Source of the DNA: Zobellia uliginosa
GTDB lineage: Bacteria > Bacteroidota > Bacteroidia > Flavobacteriales > Flavobacteriaceae
Direction of reading: 5' to 3'
DNA: 64,000 nt
Assembly (NCBI RefSeq): GCF_018860745.1
Contig: NZ_JAHKPY010000015.1
Location: 1 to 64,000, forward strand
Shown here one piece after another: positions 16,133 through 25,351 of the stretch. Made by a program: the position numbers and the translations under genes. Below the pieces are notes generated by a model. That model saw only the letters and a list, made by a program, of their open reading frames with translations, had not been told where the DNA came from and made no database searches. The first letter of the stretch is position 1. Every line of letters starts with the position of its first letter.

Positions 16133-17407
16133 CTATGCGGTTTCTGCGTGAAGTTCATTTGCCTTGCCAGCTGAATCTTTTGGCAAGATGGTTGCATTTT
16201 TCAATCGTTTCATTCTACGTTTTACATTTCCTCTCACTACGTAATGATCAATAGTTGGAGCAAATACGTTCATCAAGAGAATTGCCAAGAAAACACCTTC
16301 TGGATATGCCGGGTTAAACACACGAATCATTACCGAAAGAAAACCGATAAAGAAACCGTAGAACCACTTACCACGATTGGTTTGAGCACCTGTAACAGGA
16401 TCTGTGGCCATATAGACAATTCCAAATGCCAAACCACCAACAATTAGATGCTTCCAGAAATCAAAACTCATTAAACCGTAAAATTTACTGGTTTCTCCGA
16501 TCCATCCTGCATCTACAACTCCATTGAAAATCAAACCCATTACCAAAGAGCCTATTACAGCACTTAACATAATACGCCAGCTAGCGATTTTACTGAAAAT
16601 CAAGAACAAACCTCCTAATAGGATAAGGAAGGTTGGAGTTTCCCCAACTGAACCAGGTATAAAACCAAAGAACATATCCGATACCGAATATGACATCTCT
16701 GCTGCCTTATTTTGTGCCAAATAACCTAAAATGGTTTCACCGGAAATAGCATCTGGACCACCAGCACGCTCTACCGCTTCATAAACCCATACTTTATCAC
16801 CACTCATCCAAGTTGGATAAGCAAAGAACAAGAAAGCTCTAATAGTTAAGGCAGGGTTAAGAATATTCATTCCTGTACCACCAAACACCTCTTTACCGAT
16901 TACAACACCGAAAACAACGGCTACAGCCAACATCCAAAGTGGCGTATCTATAGGTACAATAAGCGGAACTAACATACCCGTTACCAAATACCCTTCCTCT
17001 ACTTCATGACCTTTTATTACCGCAAAAATAAATTCGATTAAGAGCCCTACTCCGTATGACACAACCACTAGGGGAAGCACTTTTATAATTCCTATCCAGA
17101 AATTATCCCAAGTAAGAAAATCATTCATTAAAGAGAATTCCTGTGGAAAACCGTTAATGGCCGAATAATGTTGATATCCCGCATTGAACATAGAAAAAAG
17201 CAATACTGGGATCAAGGCCATAATAACCGTGTTCATGGTACGCTTTAAATCATCTGCCGCTCTTACATGAGAACCGGAATGTGTAGTTTCATCAGGCGCA
17301 AACAAGAATGTATGCAGTGCATTAAATGCAGGCGCCATTTTCTTACCACGATAATGGTGCTTTAAAATGTGTAGCCTTTTTTTGAAAGTCAGTTTTTTAT
17401 CACTCAT
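16133..17407 (-). CDS. nqrB: Na+-translocating NADH:quinone reductase subunit B
   Basis: The largest membrane subunit, 424 residues with about ten helices. It binds riboflavin and a covalent FMN and forms part of the sodium channel. The amino-terminal KRLHILKHHYRGKKMAPAF is a soluble cytosolic segment. GGTGMNILNPALTIRAFLFF and MATDPVTGAQTNRGKW are characteristic of the family. The likely flavinylation site is DAISGETILG, with Glu where most relatives have Ala (SGAT), Thr retained. Spacing is 2 bp to nqrA and nqrC. Confidence 0.96.
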   Translation of the reverse strand: MSDKKLTFKKRLHILKHHYRGKKMAPAFNALHTFLFAPDETTHSGSHVRAADDLKRTMNTVIMALIPVLLFSMFNAGYQHYSAINGFPQEFSLMNDFLTWDNFWIGIIKVLPLVVVSYGVGLLIEFIFAVIKGHEVEEGYLVTGMLVPLIVPIDTPLWMLAVAVVFGVVIGKEVFGGTGMNILNPALTIRAFLFFAYPTWMSGDKVWVYEAVERAGGPDAISGETILGYLAQNKAAEMSYSVSDMFFGFIPGSVGETPTFLILLGGLFLIFSKIASWRIMLSAVIGSLVMGLIFNGVVDAGWIGETSKFYGLMSFDFWKHLIVGGLAFGIVYMATDPVTGAQTNRGKWFYGFFIGFLSVMIRVFNPAYPEGVFLAILLMNVFAPTIDHYVVRGNVKRRMKRLKNATILPKDSAGKANELHAETA

Positions 17408-17409
17408 CT

Positions 17410-18762
17410 TTATCCTATTTCTTTATGCAATAGATCTAATCCTTCTCTAATAATCTGTTGATGCGGTTGTTTTGAAACACAAACGAACTCTGTCAACGAG
17501 AAATCCTCCGGCGCTACTTCATAAAGCCCCAGTTGCTCCATCTCATCTAAATCTTTAATCATACACGCTTTTAGCAACTGCATAGGAAAGATATCCAATG
17601 GAAATACTTTTTCATACATACCAGTTACTACAAACGCACGGTGTTCGCCATTGGTATTTGTATCAAGATCATACTTTTTATTAGGCTGCATCCAAGAGAA
17701 CGTTAATGCTCTTGTAGCCGATATTTTATTAAATACAGGTTTGTTCCATCCAAAAAATTCGTAATCATCACCTTCGGGAATGGCAGTTACCGTATTGTTA
17801 TAATATCCTAAATAACCGTCTGGCGCAGATTTTGTACCGGTAAGCACATCGCCATTTATCACTCTAAAATTATCACCTTCAACACCGCTTCCATATAAGA
17901 AAGTAGAGATTTCAGTTCCAATTATTGTTTTGTAGTATTTTGGAGCTTTTACCGAAGAACCCGCTAAAGCAATAATACGCTCTGCATTGAACTTCCCGGT
18001 TAATAACAATTCACCTATGATTACCAAATCTTGCGGTGTTACCGTCCAAACCGTTTCTCCTTTATTCACAGGATCAATTTTGTTGATCTGTGTACCAACC
18101 AAACCGGCTGGGTGTGGACCAGAAACCTTGTGTAATTCAACACCGCTTAGACCAGATAACGGGGAATTACCAGATTTGCCAACGGAAACATGAACTTTTC
18201 CAGGCGTTAATTTACCTAATGCGGTAATTGCAGCTTGCAGTTCTTTTTCTTTCCCTTGCAAAACATAGTTCAAGTCTGCCGCTAAAGGAGCTGTGACATA
18301 ACCTGAAACGAATATCGCTTTTGGATTTGCATCCGGATCAGCGATAATATCGTATGGGCGCTGTTTAACAAAAGGCCAACACCCCCCTTTTAAAAGATAT
18401 GCTTTCACCTCTTCCTTAGAAGCACTTTCTACATTCAACAAATCGTGTGAAACACCTGACTGCTCTTTATCAGCTAAAATCTTAAGTGATAGTATGCGTC
18501 TTCTTGCACCTCTTACAATCTCTACAAGTTCACCACTAACCGGCGAAACGAAAAGCATGTTTTCTTTGTTCTTATTGTAAAAAAGTGGTTCTCCCGCTTT
18601 CACCTCAGCACCCTGCTTTACCAACATTTTAGGTGTGAGTCCGTGAAAATCGTTTAAGTTTATTGAATAAACGTTACTTAAAACGGCTTTTGAGGTAGTT
18701 TGCTCTGCAGCTCCAACAAGATTTATGTTCAAGCCCTTTTTAATCCTGATGTCTTTAGACAT
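17410..18762 (-). CDS. nqrA: Na+-translocating NADH:quinone reductase subunit A
   Basis: A soluble subunit on the cytosolic side of the complex, 450 residues, related to RnfC. It begins IRIKKGLNINLVGAAEQ and carries KPLFYNKN-type lipoyl-like segments (GEPLFYNKNKENMLFVSPVSG), shown here in parts GEPLFYNKNKE and FVSPVSGE. HPAGLVGTQINKIDPV is diagnostic. It is the first gene of the operon and has its promoter in the 152-bp gap shared with the divergent Plug gene. Together nqrA-F couple NADH oxidation to Na+ export, as expected for a marine bacterium. Confidence 0.96.
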   Translation of the reverse strand: MSKDIRIKKGLNINLVGAAEQTTSKAVLSNVYSINLNDFHGLTPKMLVKQGAEVKAGEPLFYNKNKENMLFVSPVSGELVEIVRGARRRILSLKILADKEQSGVSHDLLNVESASKEEVKAYLLKGGCWPFVKQRPYDIIADPDANPKAIFVSGYVTAPLAADLNYVLQGKEKELQAAITALGKLTPGKVHVSVGKSGNSPLSGLSGVELHKVSGPHPAGLVGTQINKIDPVNKGETVWTVTPQDLVIIGELLLTGKFNAERIIALAGSSVKAPKYYKTIIGTEISTFLYGSGVEGDNFRVINGDVLTGTKSAPDGYLGYYNNTVTAIPEGDDYEFFGWNKPVFNKISATRALTFSWMQPNKKYDLDTNTNGEHRAFVVTGMYEKVFPLDIFPMQLLKACMIKDLDEMEQLGLYEVAPEDFSLTEFVCVSKQPHQQIIREGLDLLHKEIG

Positions 18763-18796
18763 ATTGTTCTAGACCTTAGGTTAACAAAATTTCGAG

Positions 18797-18804
18797 CAAA
18801 AATA
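18797..18804 (-). promoter_or_regulatory. -7 element of the nqr operon
   Basis: On the minus strand the sequence reads TATTTTTG, a perfect TAnnTTTG match, about 35 nt upstream of the nqrA ATG. A matching -33 TTG is not evident. Confidence 0.55.
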
Positions 18805-18914
18805 ATACTAAAAGGATTGTTTTCATAATAAATGCCTAGAAATTTAGGCATGATACCGATCAAAATTTTTTAGGTACGCTTTTTGTTTACCTTTACCGCA
18901 AAAAATAGCAGGTA

Positions 18915-20159
18915 ATGCGCTTTAATCTGACACTAGTTTTTTTCTCCGTTTTAACATCCTCACTCTGGGCACAGGTTCAATTGGAAGTAAACCCGCCCGA
19001 AAACATTAAAACCGTTATTTTTGGAGGACCTACGGAGGACCAATTTCCCGTTGTAATGCTCGGAGAGACCATTAAATTGGAATTTGATGATATTACCGCC
19101 TCTGAAAGTGATTATTACTACAAAATTATACATTGCAACTACGATTGGCAGCCTTCACAGCTTTTAAAATCACAATATTTAAACGGCGTAGATAACCAAC
19201 GAATCATCAACTACGAGAACAGTTACTCTACCCTGCAATCATATTCCAATTATAAATTGTCCATTCCCAATGAGAATGTTGGCTTAAAAGTGACTGGTAA
19301 TTTTGTTTTGGAAATATACAATGACAGTTATGAACTTCAATTTTCTAGGCGTTTCGTTGTTTATAAAGATGCGATAACCGTAGGCGGAACTATTAAACGA
19401 TCTAGAGATTTTAATTTCATTAACGAAAAACAAGTTGTTCAGTTTAACATCAATGCCGGCAACTTTCAGTTAGTAAACCCAAAAAAGGAAGTTAAAATAG
19501 CTATTTTACAAAACCATCAGTGGGAAACTGCGTTATACGATGTAGCCCCTCAATACACAATGGGAACGGAACTCGTATACAAATATGACCAAGAAACCAG
19601 TTTTTACGGCGGTAATGAATTTCTGAATTTTGATACCAGCGACCTTAGAGCCCCTACGTCTCAAATTTCTAGAATAGAGGTGGATGACCTTTACAATCAT
19701 TACCTATTTTCCAACACCTATAGAGCGGATCAACCTTATTCTTATTTTCCTGATATCAATGGCGATTTTGTAATTCGCACTTTACAAGGAGACGATAATT
19801 CCAGGGAAGCGGAATACACCAAAGTACATTTTTCTTTACCCTATGATGAACGATTGGAACTAGATGAAGTTTACGTTTATGGAAAATTCAATAACTACGC
19901 TCTTTCAGAAGAGAACAAGATGGTTTACAACGAGAACAACGGCATGATGGAAGCCATACTACTTCTCAAACAAGGCTTTTACAATTACAAATATGTAATT
20001 AAGAGAGCAGATAGCACCATAGAAACCAATACGATTGGTGGCAATTTTCATTTTACAGAGAACAACTATTTAATTTTAGTATACTACAGAAATTTTGGCG
20101 ACCTCTATGATAGTATTATAGGTATAGGCGCTGCAAACTCGAGAAATATCAGTAATTAG
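18915..20159 (+). CDS. Type IX secretion system Plug protein (DUF5103)
   Basis: 414 residues with signal peptide MRFNLTLVFFSVLTSSLWAQ. The DUF5103 domain fills the mature protein: VIFGGPTEDQFPVVMLGETI, YYYKIIHCNYDWQPS and FINEKQVVQFNINA. In Flavobacterium johnsoniae a DUF5103 protein is the Plug that closes the periplasmic side of the SprA translocon pore. Its presence fits the T9SS cargo at 3673 and PorT at 31837 in this window. A near-consensus -7 element (TACCTTTA, 18898-18905) lies 10 nt before the ATG. It is divergent from nqrA and the next gene follows after 30 bp. Confidence 0.85.
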   Translation: MRFNLTLVFFSVLTSSLWAQVQLEVNPPENIKTVIFGGPTEDQFPVVMLGETIKLEFDDITASESDYYYKIIHCNYDWQPSQLLKSQYLNGVDNQRIINYENSYSTLQSYSNYKLSIPNENVGLKVTGNFVLEIYNDSYELQFSRRFVVYKDAITVGGTIKRSRDFNFINEKQVVQFNINAGNFQLVNPKKEVKIAILQNHQWETALYDVAPQYTMGTELVYKYDQETSFYGGNEFLNFDTSDLRAPTSQISRIEVDDLYNHYLFSNTYRADQPYSYFPDINGDFVIRTLQGDDNSREAEYTKVHFSLPYDERLELDEVYVYGKFNNYALSEENKMVYNENNGMMEAILLLKQGFYNYKYVIKRADSTIETNTIGGNFHFTENNYLILVYYRNFGDLYDSIIGIGAANSRNISN

Positions 20160-20189
20160 ATTATATTTATCCCTAATTCTTTTGGATAA

Positions 20190-21317
20190 ATGACCAACAA
20201 ACCCGCAGTATCTGGAAAAGGAAGATACAACTTAAACTACCGAGGCACAGAATGCCTTAATTGCGGACACCCTTTGGACATGAGCGATAAGTATTGTCCC
20301 AACTGTTCTCAGGCAAACAGCACCAAAAAAATTACCCTTAAAGATTATCTAGACGAATTTTTCGGAACATTAATCTCGTATGATTCGCGCTTGTTTCGGA
20401 CGCTTTCTACTCTACTGATAAAACCCGGAAAAATTACTCAAAGTTATATTGACGGAAAACGTATTTCTTACACCAATCCATTTCGGTTTTTACTTAGTCT
20501 TGCCATAATCTTCTTTCTTATCATTAACCTTAGCGGTAATTTTTCAAAATACGACAGGTATGGAACTAATGACATTTCTGAAATAGAAGATTTTGCCAGC
20601 GAATGGACAATGGACATAGATACTACTGATGCCATTGAACTTTCTCAGCAGTTGGATTCCATTAAAACAGCTATAAATTATGATGGATATAAAAAACAAA
20701 AGCATGAACGCGATTCTCTCATACTTCTTGACCCGATTGCTTATTTTGAGAAAATCGACCAAAGCTCACTTGCAGAACGAAATAATCAAAAACAAGCTTT
20801 TTTCTCTACCATTCTAAATCGTGATACCATTTACGATTTTCAAGATTTGGTAAATAAATACAAGCTTCCCGAAACTTTTGAAAATAAATTGATATTCAAC
20901 GGTATGAACGGGTTTCATAAATTTAAAAAGTCGCCCGGAAGTTTTTTAAGCGCTTTAATTTCCAAACTACCGTTTGTCGTATTTTTCTTTTTACCAGCCT
21001 TTACCGTCTTCATTTGGTTGATATATGTCAGAAAAAAATACAGTTATACCGATCATTTGATATTTAGTTTTCACAACACCGCATTATTATTTATCTTGCT
21101 CATTCTTAGCTATTTGATTGATTCGATTTTTAAGATAAATAGTAATTGGATTTTTATTTCGATTTTTTCGATATATCTTTTTATAGCTATGCGTAATTTT
21201 TACAATCAGGGTATATTTAAAACTATTGTTAAATATCTCTTTCTGAACACTATTTTTTTTATATTGGCTATTATTACAACCGTATTACTTTTTACCGGTA
21301 ACATTATTACCTTTTAG
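20190..21317 (+). CDS. DUF3667 zinc-ribbon membrane protein
   Basis: 375 residues. A zinc ribbon with Cys22, Cys25, Cys36 and Cys39 (CLNCGHPL...YCPNCSQ) is followed by the DUF3667 core, LKDYLDEFFGTLISYDSRLF and KPGKITQSYIDGKRI. Then comes one membrane helix (about 95-112), a charged soluble loop of about 140 residues, and three or four C-terminal helices. No reaction is known for the family, which is widespread in Bacteroidota. It follows the Plug gene by 30 bp and precedes apaG by 11 bp, so all three may be cotranscribed. The function is unknown. Confidence 0.8.
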   Translation: MTNKPAVSGKGRYNLNYRGTECLNCGHPLDMSDKYCPNCSQANSTKKITLKDYLDEFFGTLISYDSRLFRTLSTLLIKPGKITQSYIDGKRISYTNPFRFLLSLAIIFFLIINLSGNFSKYDRYGTNDISEIEDFASEWTMDIDTTDAIELSQQLDSIKTAINYDGYKKQKHERDSLILLDPIAYFEKIDQSSLAERNNQKQAFFSTILNRDTIYDFQDLVNKYKLPETFENKLIFNGMNGFHKFKKSPGSFLSALISKLPFVVFFFLPAFTVFIWLIYVRKKYSYTDHLIFSFHNTALLFILLILSYLIDSIFKINSNWIFISIFSIYLFIAMRNFYNQGIFKTIVKYLFLNTIFFILAIITTVLLFTGNIITF

Positions 21318-21328
21318 AAGGAAAACTT

Positions 21329-21715
21329 ATGATAACACAAGTAACAAAAGGCATAAAGATTTCAGTAAATACTAGTTTTGAAGGTACATTCTTTAAAAAC
21401 TACAAGATGCACTTTGCTTTTGGTTACACGATTACTATTGAAAACCAAAGTAAAGATTCCGTTCAACTCACTTCTCGCCACTGGAAAATATACGACGCCC
21501 TTAACGAGTTGGAAGTATTGGATGGCGAAGGTGTAATTGGTAAAAAACCGGTAATTAAACCAGGACAATCCCATACTTATACCTCTGGCTGTCTTTTAAC
21601 TTCACCTATTGGAGCCATGAAAGGACATTATAACATGGTAAACTTTAGCTCTACCGAAAAATTCAGGGTTTACATCCCTACTTTTAAATTTCATGCGCCT
21701 TTCGCATTAAACTAG
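21329..21715 (+). CDS. apaG: ApaG family protein (Co2+/Mg2+ efflux protein ApaG)
   Basis: 128 residues made almost wholly of the ApaG beta-sandwich (DUF525). Diagnostic segments are FGYTITIENQSKDSVQL, SRHWKIYDALNELEVLDGEG, GKKPVIKPGQSHTYTSGC and IGAMKGHYNMVN. In gammaproteobacteria apaG lies with apaH and ksgA, and mutants affect cobalt resistance and Mg efflux; the biochemical role remains unsettled. Here the neighbours differ. A Shine-Dalgarno-like aaggaaaa lies just before the ATG, which is unusual for this phylum. Confidence 0.93.
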   Translation: MITQVTKGIKISVNTSFEGTFFKNYKMHFAFGYTITIENQSKDSVQLTSRHWKIYDALNELEVLDGEGVIGKKPVIKPGQSHTYTSGCLLTSPIGAMKGHYNMVNFSSTEKFRVYIPTFKFHAPFALN

Positions 21716-21885
21716 GCTTTTTCTGTTATAAAATAGTTTTAAATCCTACTTAAAACCAACAATCTGTTAGCATGTAGCCCGTGGTTTTTTTGCTTCATTC
21801 ATTCCTATAGATTTATTAAGTTTTTTTTAGCACAACCATTTGTATCATTAGTGATCCAGCAGTTTTTTATTCGCACTAAGAATCC

Positions 21886-21893
21886 TACCTTTG
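21886..21893 (+). promoter_or_regulatory. -7 element TACCTTTG for pruA
   Basis: Perfect TAnnTTTG, 29 nt before the pruA ATG. No clear -33 TTG was seen. Confidence 0.55.
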
Positions 21894-21922
21894 CGCCCTA
21901 TTTTAAACTTAATTAAAGCATT

Positions 21923-23551
21923 ATGGGCAAAGGTTTTTTTCATGTACCAACAGCGGTTAACGAACCAATAAAAGATTATGCGCCAGGATCTTCGGAAAGA
22001 GAAGAAGTTCTAGAACAGTACCGTTCTTATTTTAACGGTAGCGTAGATGTACCATTATATATAGGTAGCGAAGAAATAAAGACAGGCAATACTAAGCCAA
22101 TGTCTCCGCCACATGATCATAAGCATATTGTTGGCCAATATCATGTTGCCGAAAAAGCGCATGTTACCAAGGCTATCGATAACTGTTTAGCATCTAGATC
22201 TGCTTGGGCAGACTTAACTTGGGAACAGCGTGCAGCAGTTTTTTTAAAAGCAGCAGAATTAATTGCAGGGCCTTATCGCGCTAAAATTAATGCCGCAACT
22301 ATGATTGCACAATCTAAAAACATATACCAAGCTGAAATTGATGCCGCTTGTGAGCTTATTGATTTTCTTCGTTTTAATGTGGAATACATGTCACAGATTT
22401 ACGATGAGCAACCAGAATCGGCAAAAGGAATTTGGAACCGTGTAGAATATAGGCCTTTAGAAGGTTTTATATATGCTATTACTCCTTTTAACTTTACGGC
22501 TATTGCCGGAAACCTTCCTGCGAGCGCTGCTATGATGGGTAACGTGGTGGTTTGGAAACCAAGTGACAGCCAAGTTTTTTCTGCAAAGGTTATTGTAGAC
22601 ATCTTTAAAGAAGCAGGTCTTCCTGATGGTGTTATCAATGTGGTTTACGGAGACCCAGTAATGATTACCGAAACGGTATTGGCCAGTCCAGATTTTGCAG
22701 GTATTCACTTCACAGGCTCAACCCATGTTTTTAAAGAATTATGGAAACAGATTGGAAACAACATTCACACGTATAAAACATACCCGAAAATTGTTGGTGA
22801 GACGGGCGGTAAAGATTTTATCATAGCTCACCCAACAGCAAAACCCCAACAAGTAGCTACAGCAATTGTTCGCGGTAGTTTTGAATACCAAGGTCAAAAA
22901 TGTAGTGCGGCTTCTCGTGTTTACCTTCCCAAATCACTCTCAAAAGAAATTTTGGAATCCGTTAAAAAGGATATAGCATCTTTTAAGAAACCAGGAAGTC
23001 CGGAAGACATGTCCAATTTTATAACAGCAGTTATACATGAAGGCTCTTTTGACAAATTAGCCAAATACATTGACCAGGCCAAAACCGATGAGAATGCAGA
23101 AATCATTGCCGGAGGAAATTATGACAAGTCCAAGGGTTACTTTATAGAACCAACAGTTATTCTTACCACAGACCCAAAATATACTACAATGGAAACAGAA
23201 TTGTTTGGGCCTGTAGTTACTATATATGTATATGAGGACAAAGATTGGTCCGAAACCCTAAAATTGGTGGACACCACTTCTGAATACGCATTAACAGGGG
23301 CTATTCTAGCAACTGACAGATATGCTATTGACGAAGCTACGCTTGCGTTGCAAAATTGTGCAGGTAACTTCTACATTAACGATAAACCTACTGGTGCTGT
23401 TGTTGGCCAACAACCATTTGGAGGGGCCAGAGCTTCAGGAACAAACGATAAAGCAGGATCTGCTCAAAACCTATTGAGATGGGTTTCCCCTCGTCTTATT
23501 AAAGAGACTTTTGTAACTCCAACAGACTACAGATATCCTTTTTTAGGTTAA
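21923..23551 (+). CDS. pruA: L-glutamate gamma-semialdehyde dehydrogenase
   Basis: Oxidises glutamate semialdehyde (from proline or ornithine) to glutamate with NAD+. At 542 residues it is full length for the stand-alone enzyme. The NAD-binding site is HFTGSTHVFKELW, the general base Glu is in VGETGGKDF, and the catalytic Cys is in FEYQGQKCSAASRVYLP. The C-terminal substrate loop is QPFGGARASGTNDKAGS. It has its own promoter and a terminator 50-100 bp downstream, so it is monocistronic; proline dehydrogenase (putA/prodh) is not in the window. Confidence 0.96.
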   Translation: MGKGFFHVPTAVNEPIKDYAPGSSEREEVLEQYRSYFNGSVDVPLYIGSEEIKTGNTKPMSPPHDHKHIVGQYHVAEKAHVTKAIDNCLASRSAWADLTWEQRAAVFLKAAELIAGPYRAKINAATMIAQSKNIYQAEIDAACELIDFLRFNVEYMSQIYDEQPESAKGIWNRVEYRPLEGFIYAITPFNFTAIAGNLPASAAMMGNVVVWKPSDSQVFSAKVIVDIFKEAGLPDGVINVVYGDPVMITETVLASPDFAGIHFTGSTHVFKELWKQIGNNIHTYKTYPKIVGETGGKDFIIAHPTAKPQQVATAIVRGSFEYQGQKCSAASRVYLPKSLSKEILESVKKDIASFKKPGSPEDMSNFITAVIHEGSFDKLAKYIDQAKTDENAEIIAGGNYDKSKGYFIEPTVILTTDPKYTTMETELFGPVVTIYVYEDKDWSETLKLVDTTSEYALTGAILATDRYAIDEATLALQNCAGNFYINDKPTGAVVGQQPFGGARASGTNDKAGSAQNLLRWVSPRLIKETFVTPTDYRYPFLG

Positions 23552-23603
23552 TCTAAAAAACAAAAGATGCTGTAAATCAGCATTTATTGTCATTTTTCAT
23601 TAG

Positions 23604-23650
23604 ATTCCCCAATCCTTGGTTCATTGATCAAGAATTGGGGAATTTTATTT
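23604..23650 (+). terminator. Terminator after pruA
   Basis: A 15-bp stem with one mismatch, attccccaatccttg (23604-23618) and caagaattggggaat (23629-23643), loop 10 nt, followed by tttattt. Confidence 0.7.
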
Positions 23651-23669
23651 AACCACTAATATTAAGAAA

Positions 23670-24182
23670 ATGAAAAAATTAGCAGCAATTGCATTCTTCA
23701 TGGTAGCAACCATGATTAATGCTCAGGAAAAATTAACCCAAAACACTATTAATGGTGTATTAGAAGGCAACCAAGGCCAAGTAGTTGCTTTGGCCGAAGC
23801 TTTCTCTGAGGAGCAATACGACTGGAGACCAACTGAAGGAGTTAACTCAGTTGCGGAAGCCCTATTACATATTGCCGGGGGTAATTACTATTTAGCCTCT
23901 AAAATGGGCTTTGCACCACCAGAAGGTGTAGATATAATGAATCTATCAAAAATAACAGGAAAGGATAATATCATTGCCGCTTTAAAACAATCTAATGAGT
24001 TTGTTCTAGAAAAAATCCTTTTAGTGGAGGATGACCAGTTTACCGAAGAAATTGACTTTGGTTTCGCCAAAATGAATAAACTTGGAGGCCTTTTGGCTAT
24101 TATGGAACATAATGGCGAGCACAAAGGTCAATTGATAGCATACGCCCGCTCAAACGGAGTTACACCTCCTTGGAGTAAATAA
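23670..24182 (+). CDS. Exported DinB-like protein
   Basis: 170 residues with signal peptide MKKLAAIAFFMVATMINAQ. The mature part is a DinB/YfiT four-helix bundle, with FSEEQYDWRPTEGVNSVAEA and the metal-binding histidines in LLHIAGGNYY and MEHNGEHKGQLIAYAR (H-x3-H). Most DinB proteins are cytosolic thiol-dependent transferases; exported forms are common in flavobacteria, with no known substrate. It starts 20 bp after the pruA terminator and has its own terminator. Confidence 0.85.
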   Translation: MKKLAAIAFFMVATMINAQEKLTQNTINGVLEGNQGQVVALAEAFSEEQYDWRPTEGVNSVAEALLHIAGGNYYLASKMGFAPPEGVDIMNLSKITGKDNIIAALKQSNEFVLEKILLVEDDQFTEEIDFGFAKMNKLGGLLAIMEHNGEHKGQLIAYARSNGVTPPWSK

Positions 24183-24198
24183 ACCGTCAGAAAAAATT

Positions 24199-24236
24199 AA
24201 AAGTCCACTTTTGTTTAGTCAAAAGTGGACTTTTTT
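24199..24236 (+). terminator. Terminator after the DinB-like gene
   Basis: Perfect 15-bp stem, aaaagtccacttttg (24199-24213) and caaaagtggactttt (24220-24234), loop tttagt, then a T-run. Confidence 0.9.
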
Positions 24237-24239
24237 ATA

Positions 24240-24573
24240 CTTATATTTTTTATTTCATCGATGAACTGCACAATTAAAGCATTCACTTAACGTTATATTT
24301 ACATTGAAATAAAACAAAGAGTCTTTTTTTACATATTAATTGACTTATATCAGCACTTGTAAATCAGTTTAAAAAATTGATTTTAAGACACTTATAACCA
24401 TAAAATATGTTAAAAAAACCTTCTAATTTAGGTTTCTAAAAAAATAGAACTACGTTCAATATCTTATTAAAAATCCATTTAAATTCATTACACATATACT
24501 TTTAATGTAAATTTAACGTTAACTAATTGTAAATTGAACGTAATAAATACGTACTTTGTAGTAACTGTAAAAA
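24240..24573. other. AT-rich intergenic region
   Basis: About 330 bp of strongly AT-rich sequence without a recognisable gene, RNA or repeat. A near-consensus TACTTTG at about 24552-24558 stands 16 nt before the small ORF that follows and may be its promoter. Confidence 0.4.
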
Positions 24574-24711
24574 ATGAAGATTATGGATATGCAGAAAATA
24601 TACAGTAAAACACGAATGATAGCAGATTGTCTTATCATACATGTATGGGGACATTTAAAAATATTTGCCAAGAAGTATAGAAGGGCGTATTACCACCTTT
24701 TGAGCCTATAG
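24574..24711 (+). CDS. Possible 45-residue basic small protein
   Basis: ATG 24574, TAG 24709-24711. The protein begins MKIMDMQKIYSKTRMIADCL and continues with IIHVWGHLKIFAKKYRRAYY; it is basic and amphipathic with several aromatics. A promoter-like element precedes it, and it ends 1 bp before the stop of the convergent rsmG. It resembles no family I know. Codon pattern and position favour a real gene over noise, but conservation is untested. Confidence 0.4.
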   Translation: MKIMDMQKIYSKTRMIADCLIIHVWGHLKIFAKKYRRAYYHLLSL

Positions 24712-24712
24712 A

Positions 24713-25348
24713 TCAACCTTTGTATTTCATGGGCAGGTAAACCACCTTTTTGGTCTCAAAGAAAGGTTCCTGAAAATAATTGGTAAGGTCATATATTTCT
24801 ATGGCCTTATACCCTTTAAGTTCTTCTGCCAAATCACCTCCTTTAAGATAAAGAATTCCGTTTCTACGCTCGTGTTGTGACTCTTTTTTGATTTTACCCT
24901 GCACCCAATGCACAAAAGTAGGCATTGCAGCCACTGCCCTACTTACAATGAAATCATGTTGTCCCTTAATTTCTTCAACTCTAGAATTGATGGCTTTTAC
25001 GTTTTCTAATCCCAAACCTTCAACCACCTCCTTAACTACCTTTATTTTTTTTCCGATAGAGTCTACCAAAGTGAATTGGACCTCTGGAAACAAAATAGCT
25101 AGAGGAATGCCTGGAAAACCACCACCTGTGCCAACATCTAGAATGGAAGAACCGCTTTTAAATTGCTGAATTTTAGCTATTCCTGTTGAGTGTAGTACAT
25201 GCCTCAAATAAAGTTCATCTATATCTTTCCTTGAGACAACATTAATTTTTTGATTCCAATCTTTATACAATTCTTCCAATAATATGAAGTGTTTTTGTTG
25301 TAAATCAGATAAATTGGGAAAATATTTAAAAACTAATTCGGCGGTCAT
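24713..25348 (-). CDS. rsmG: 16S rRNA (guanine527-N7)-methyltransferase
   Basis: Methylates N7 of G527 in the 530 loop of 16S rRNA using SAM; loss gives low-level streptomycin resistance in other bacteria. 211 residues. SAM motif I is ILDVGTGGGFPGIPLAILFP, followed by FTLVDSIGKKIKVVKEV and HDFIVSRAVAAM. NVVSRKDIDELYLRHVLHS is diagnostic of GidB. It is often next to mnmG in other phyla, not here. It is divergent from the desaturase gene, and its promoter overlaps that gene's upstream region. Confidence 0.95.
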   Translation of the reverse strand: MTAELVFKYFPNLSDLQQKHFILLEELYKDWNQKINVVSRKDIDELYLRHVLHSTGIAKIQQFKSGSSILDVGTGGGFPGIPLAILFPEVQFTLVDSIGKKIKVVKEVVEGLGLENVKAINSRVEEIKGQHDFIVSRAVAAMPTFVHWVQGKIKKESQHERRNGILYLKGGDLAEELKGYKAIEIYDLTNYFQEPFFETKKVVYLPMKYKG

Positions 25349-25351
25349 GCT

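Noticed and set aside
21752-21792. Possible terminator after apaG (aaaacca...tggtttt).
   Set aside because: The stem is only 7 bp with a loop of more than 20 nt; too weak to call, although a T-run follows.
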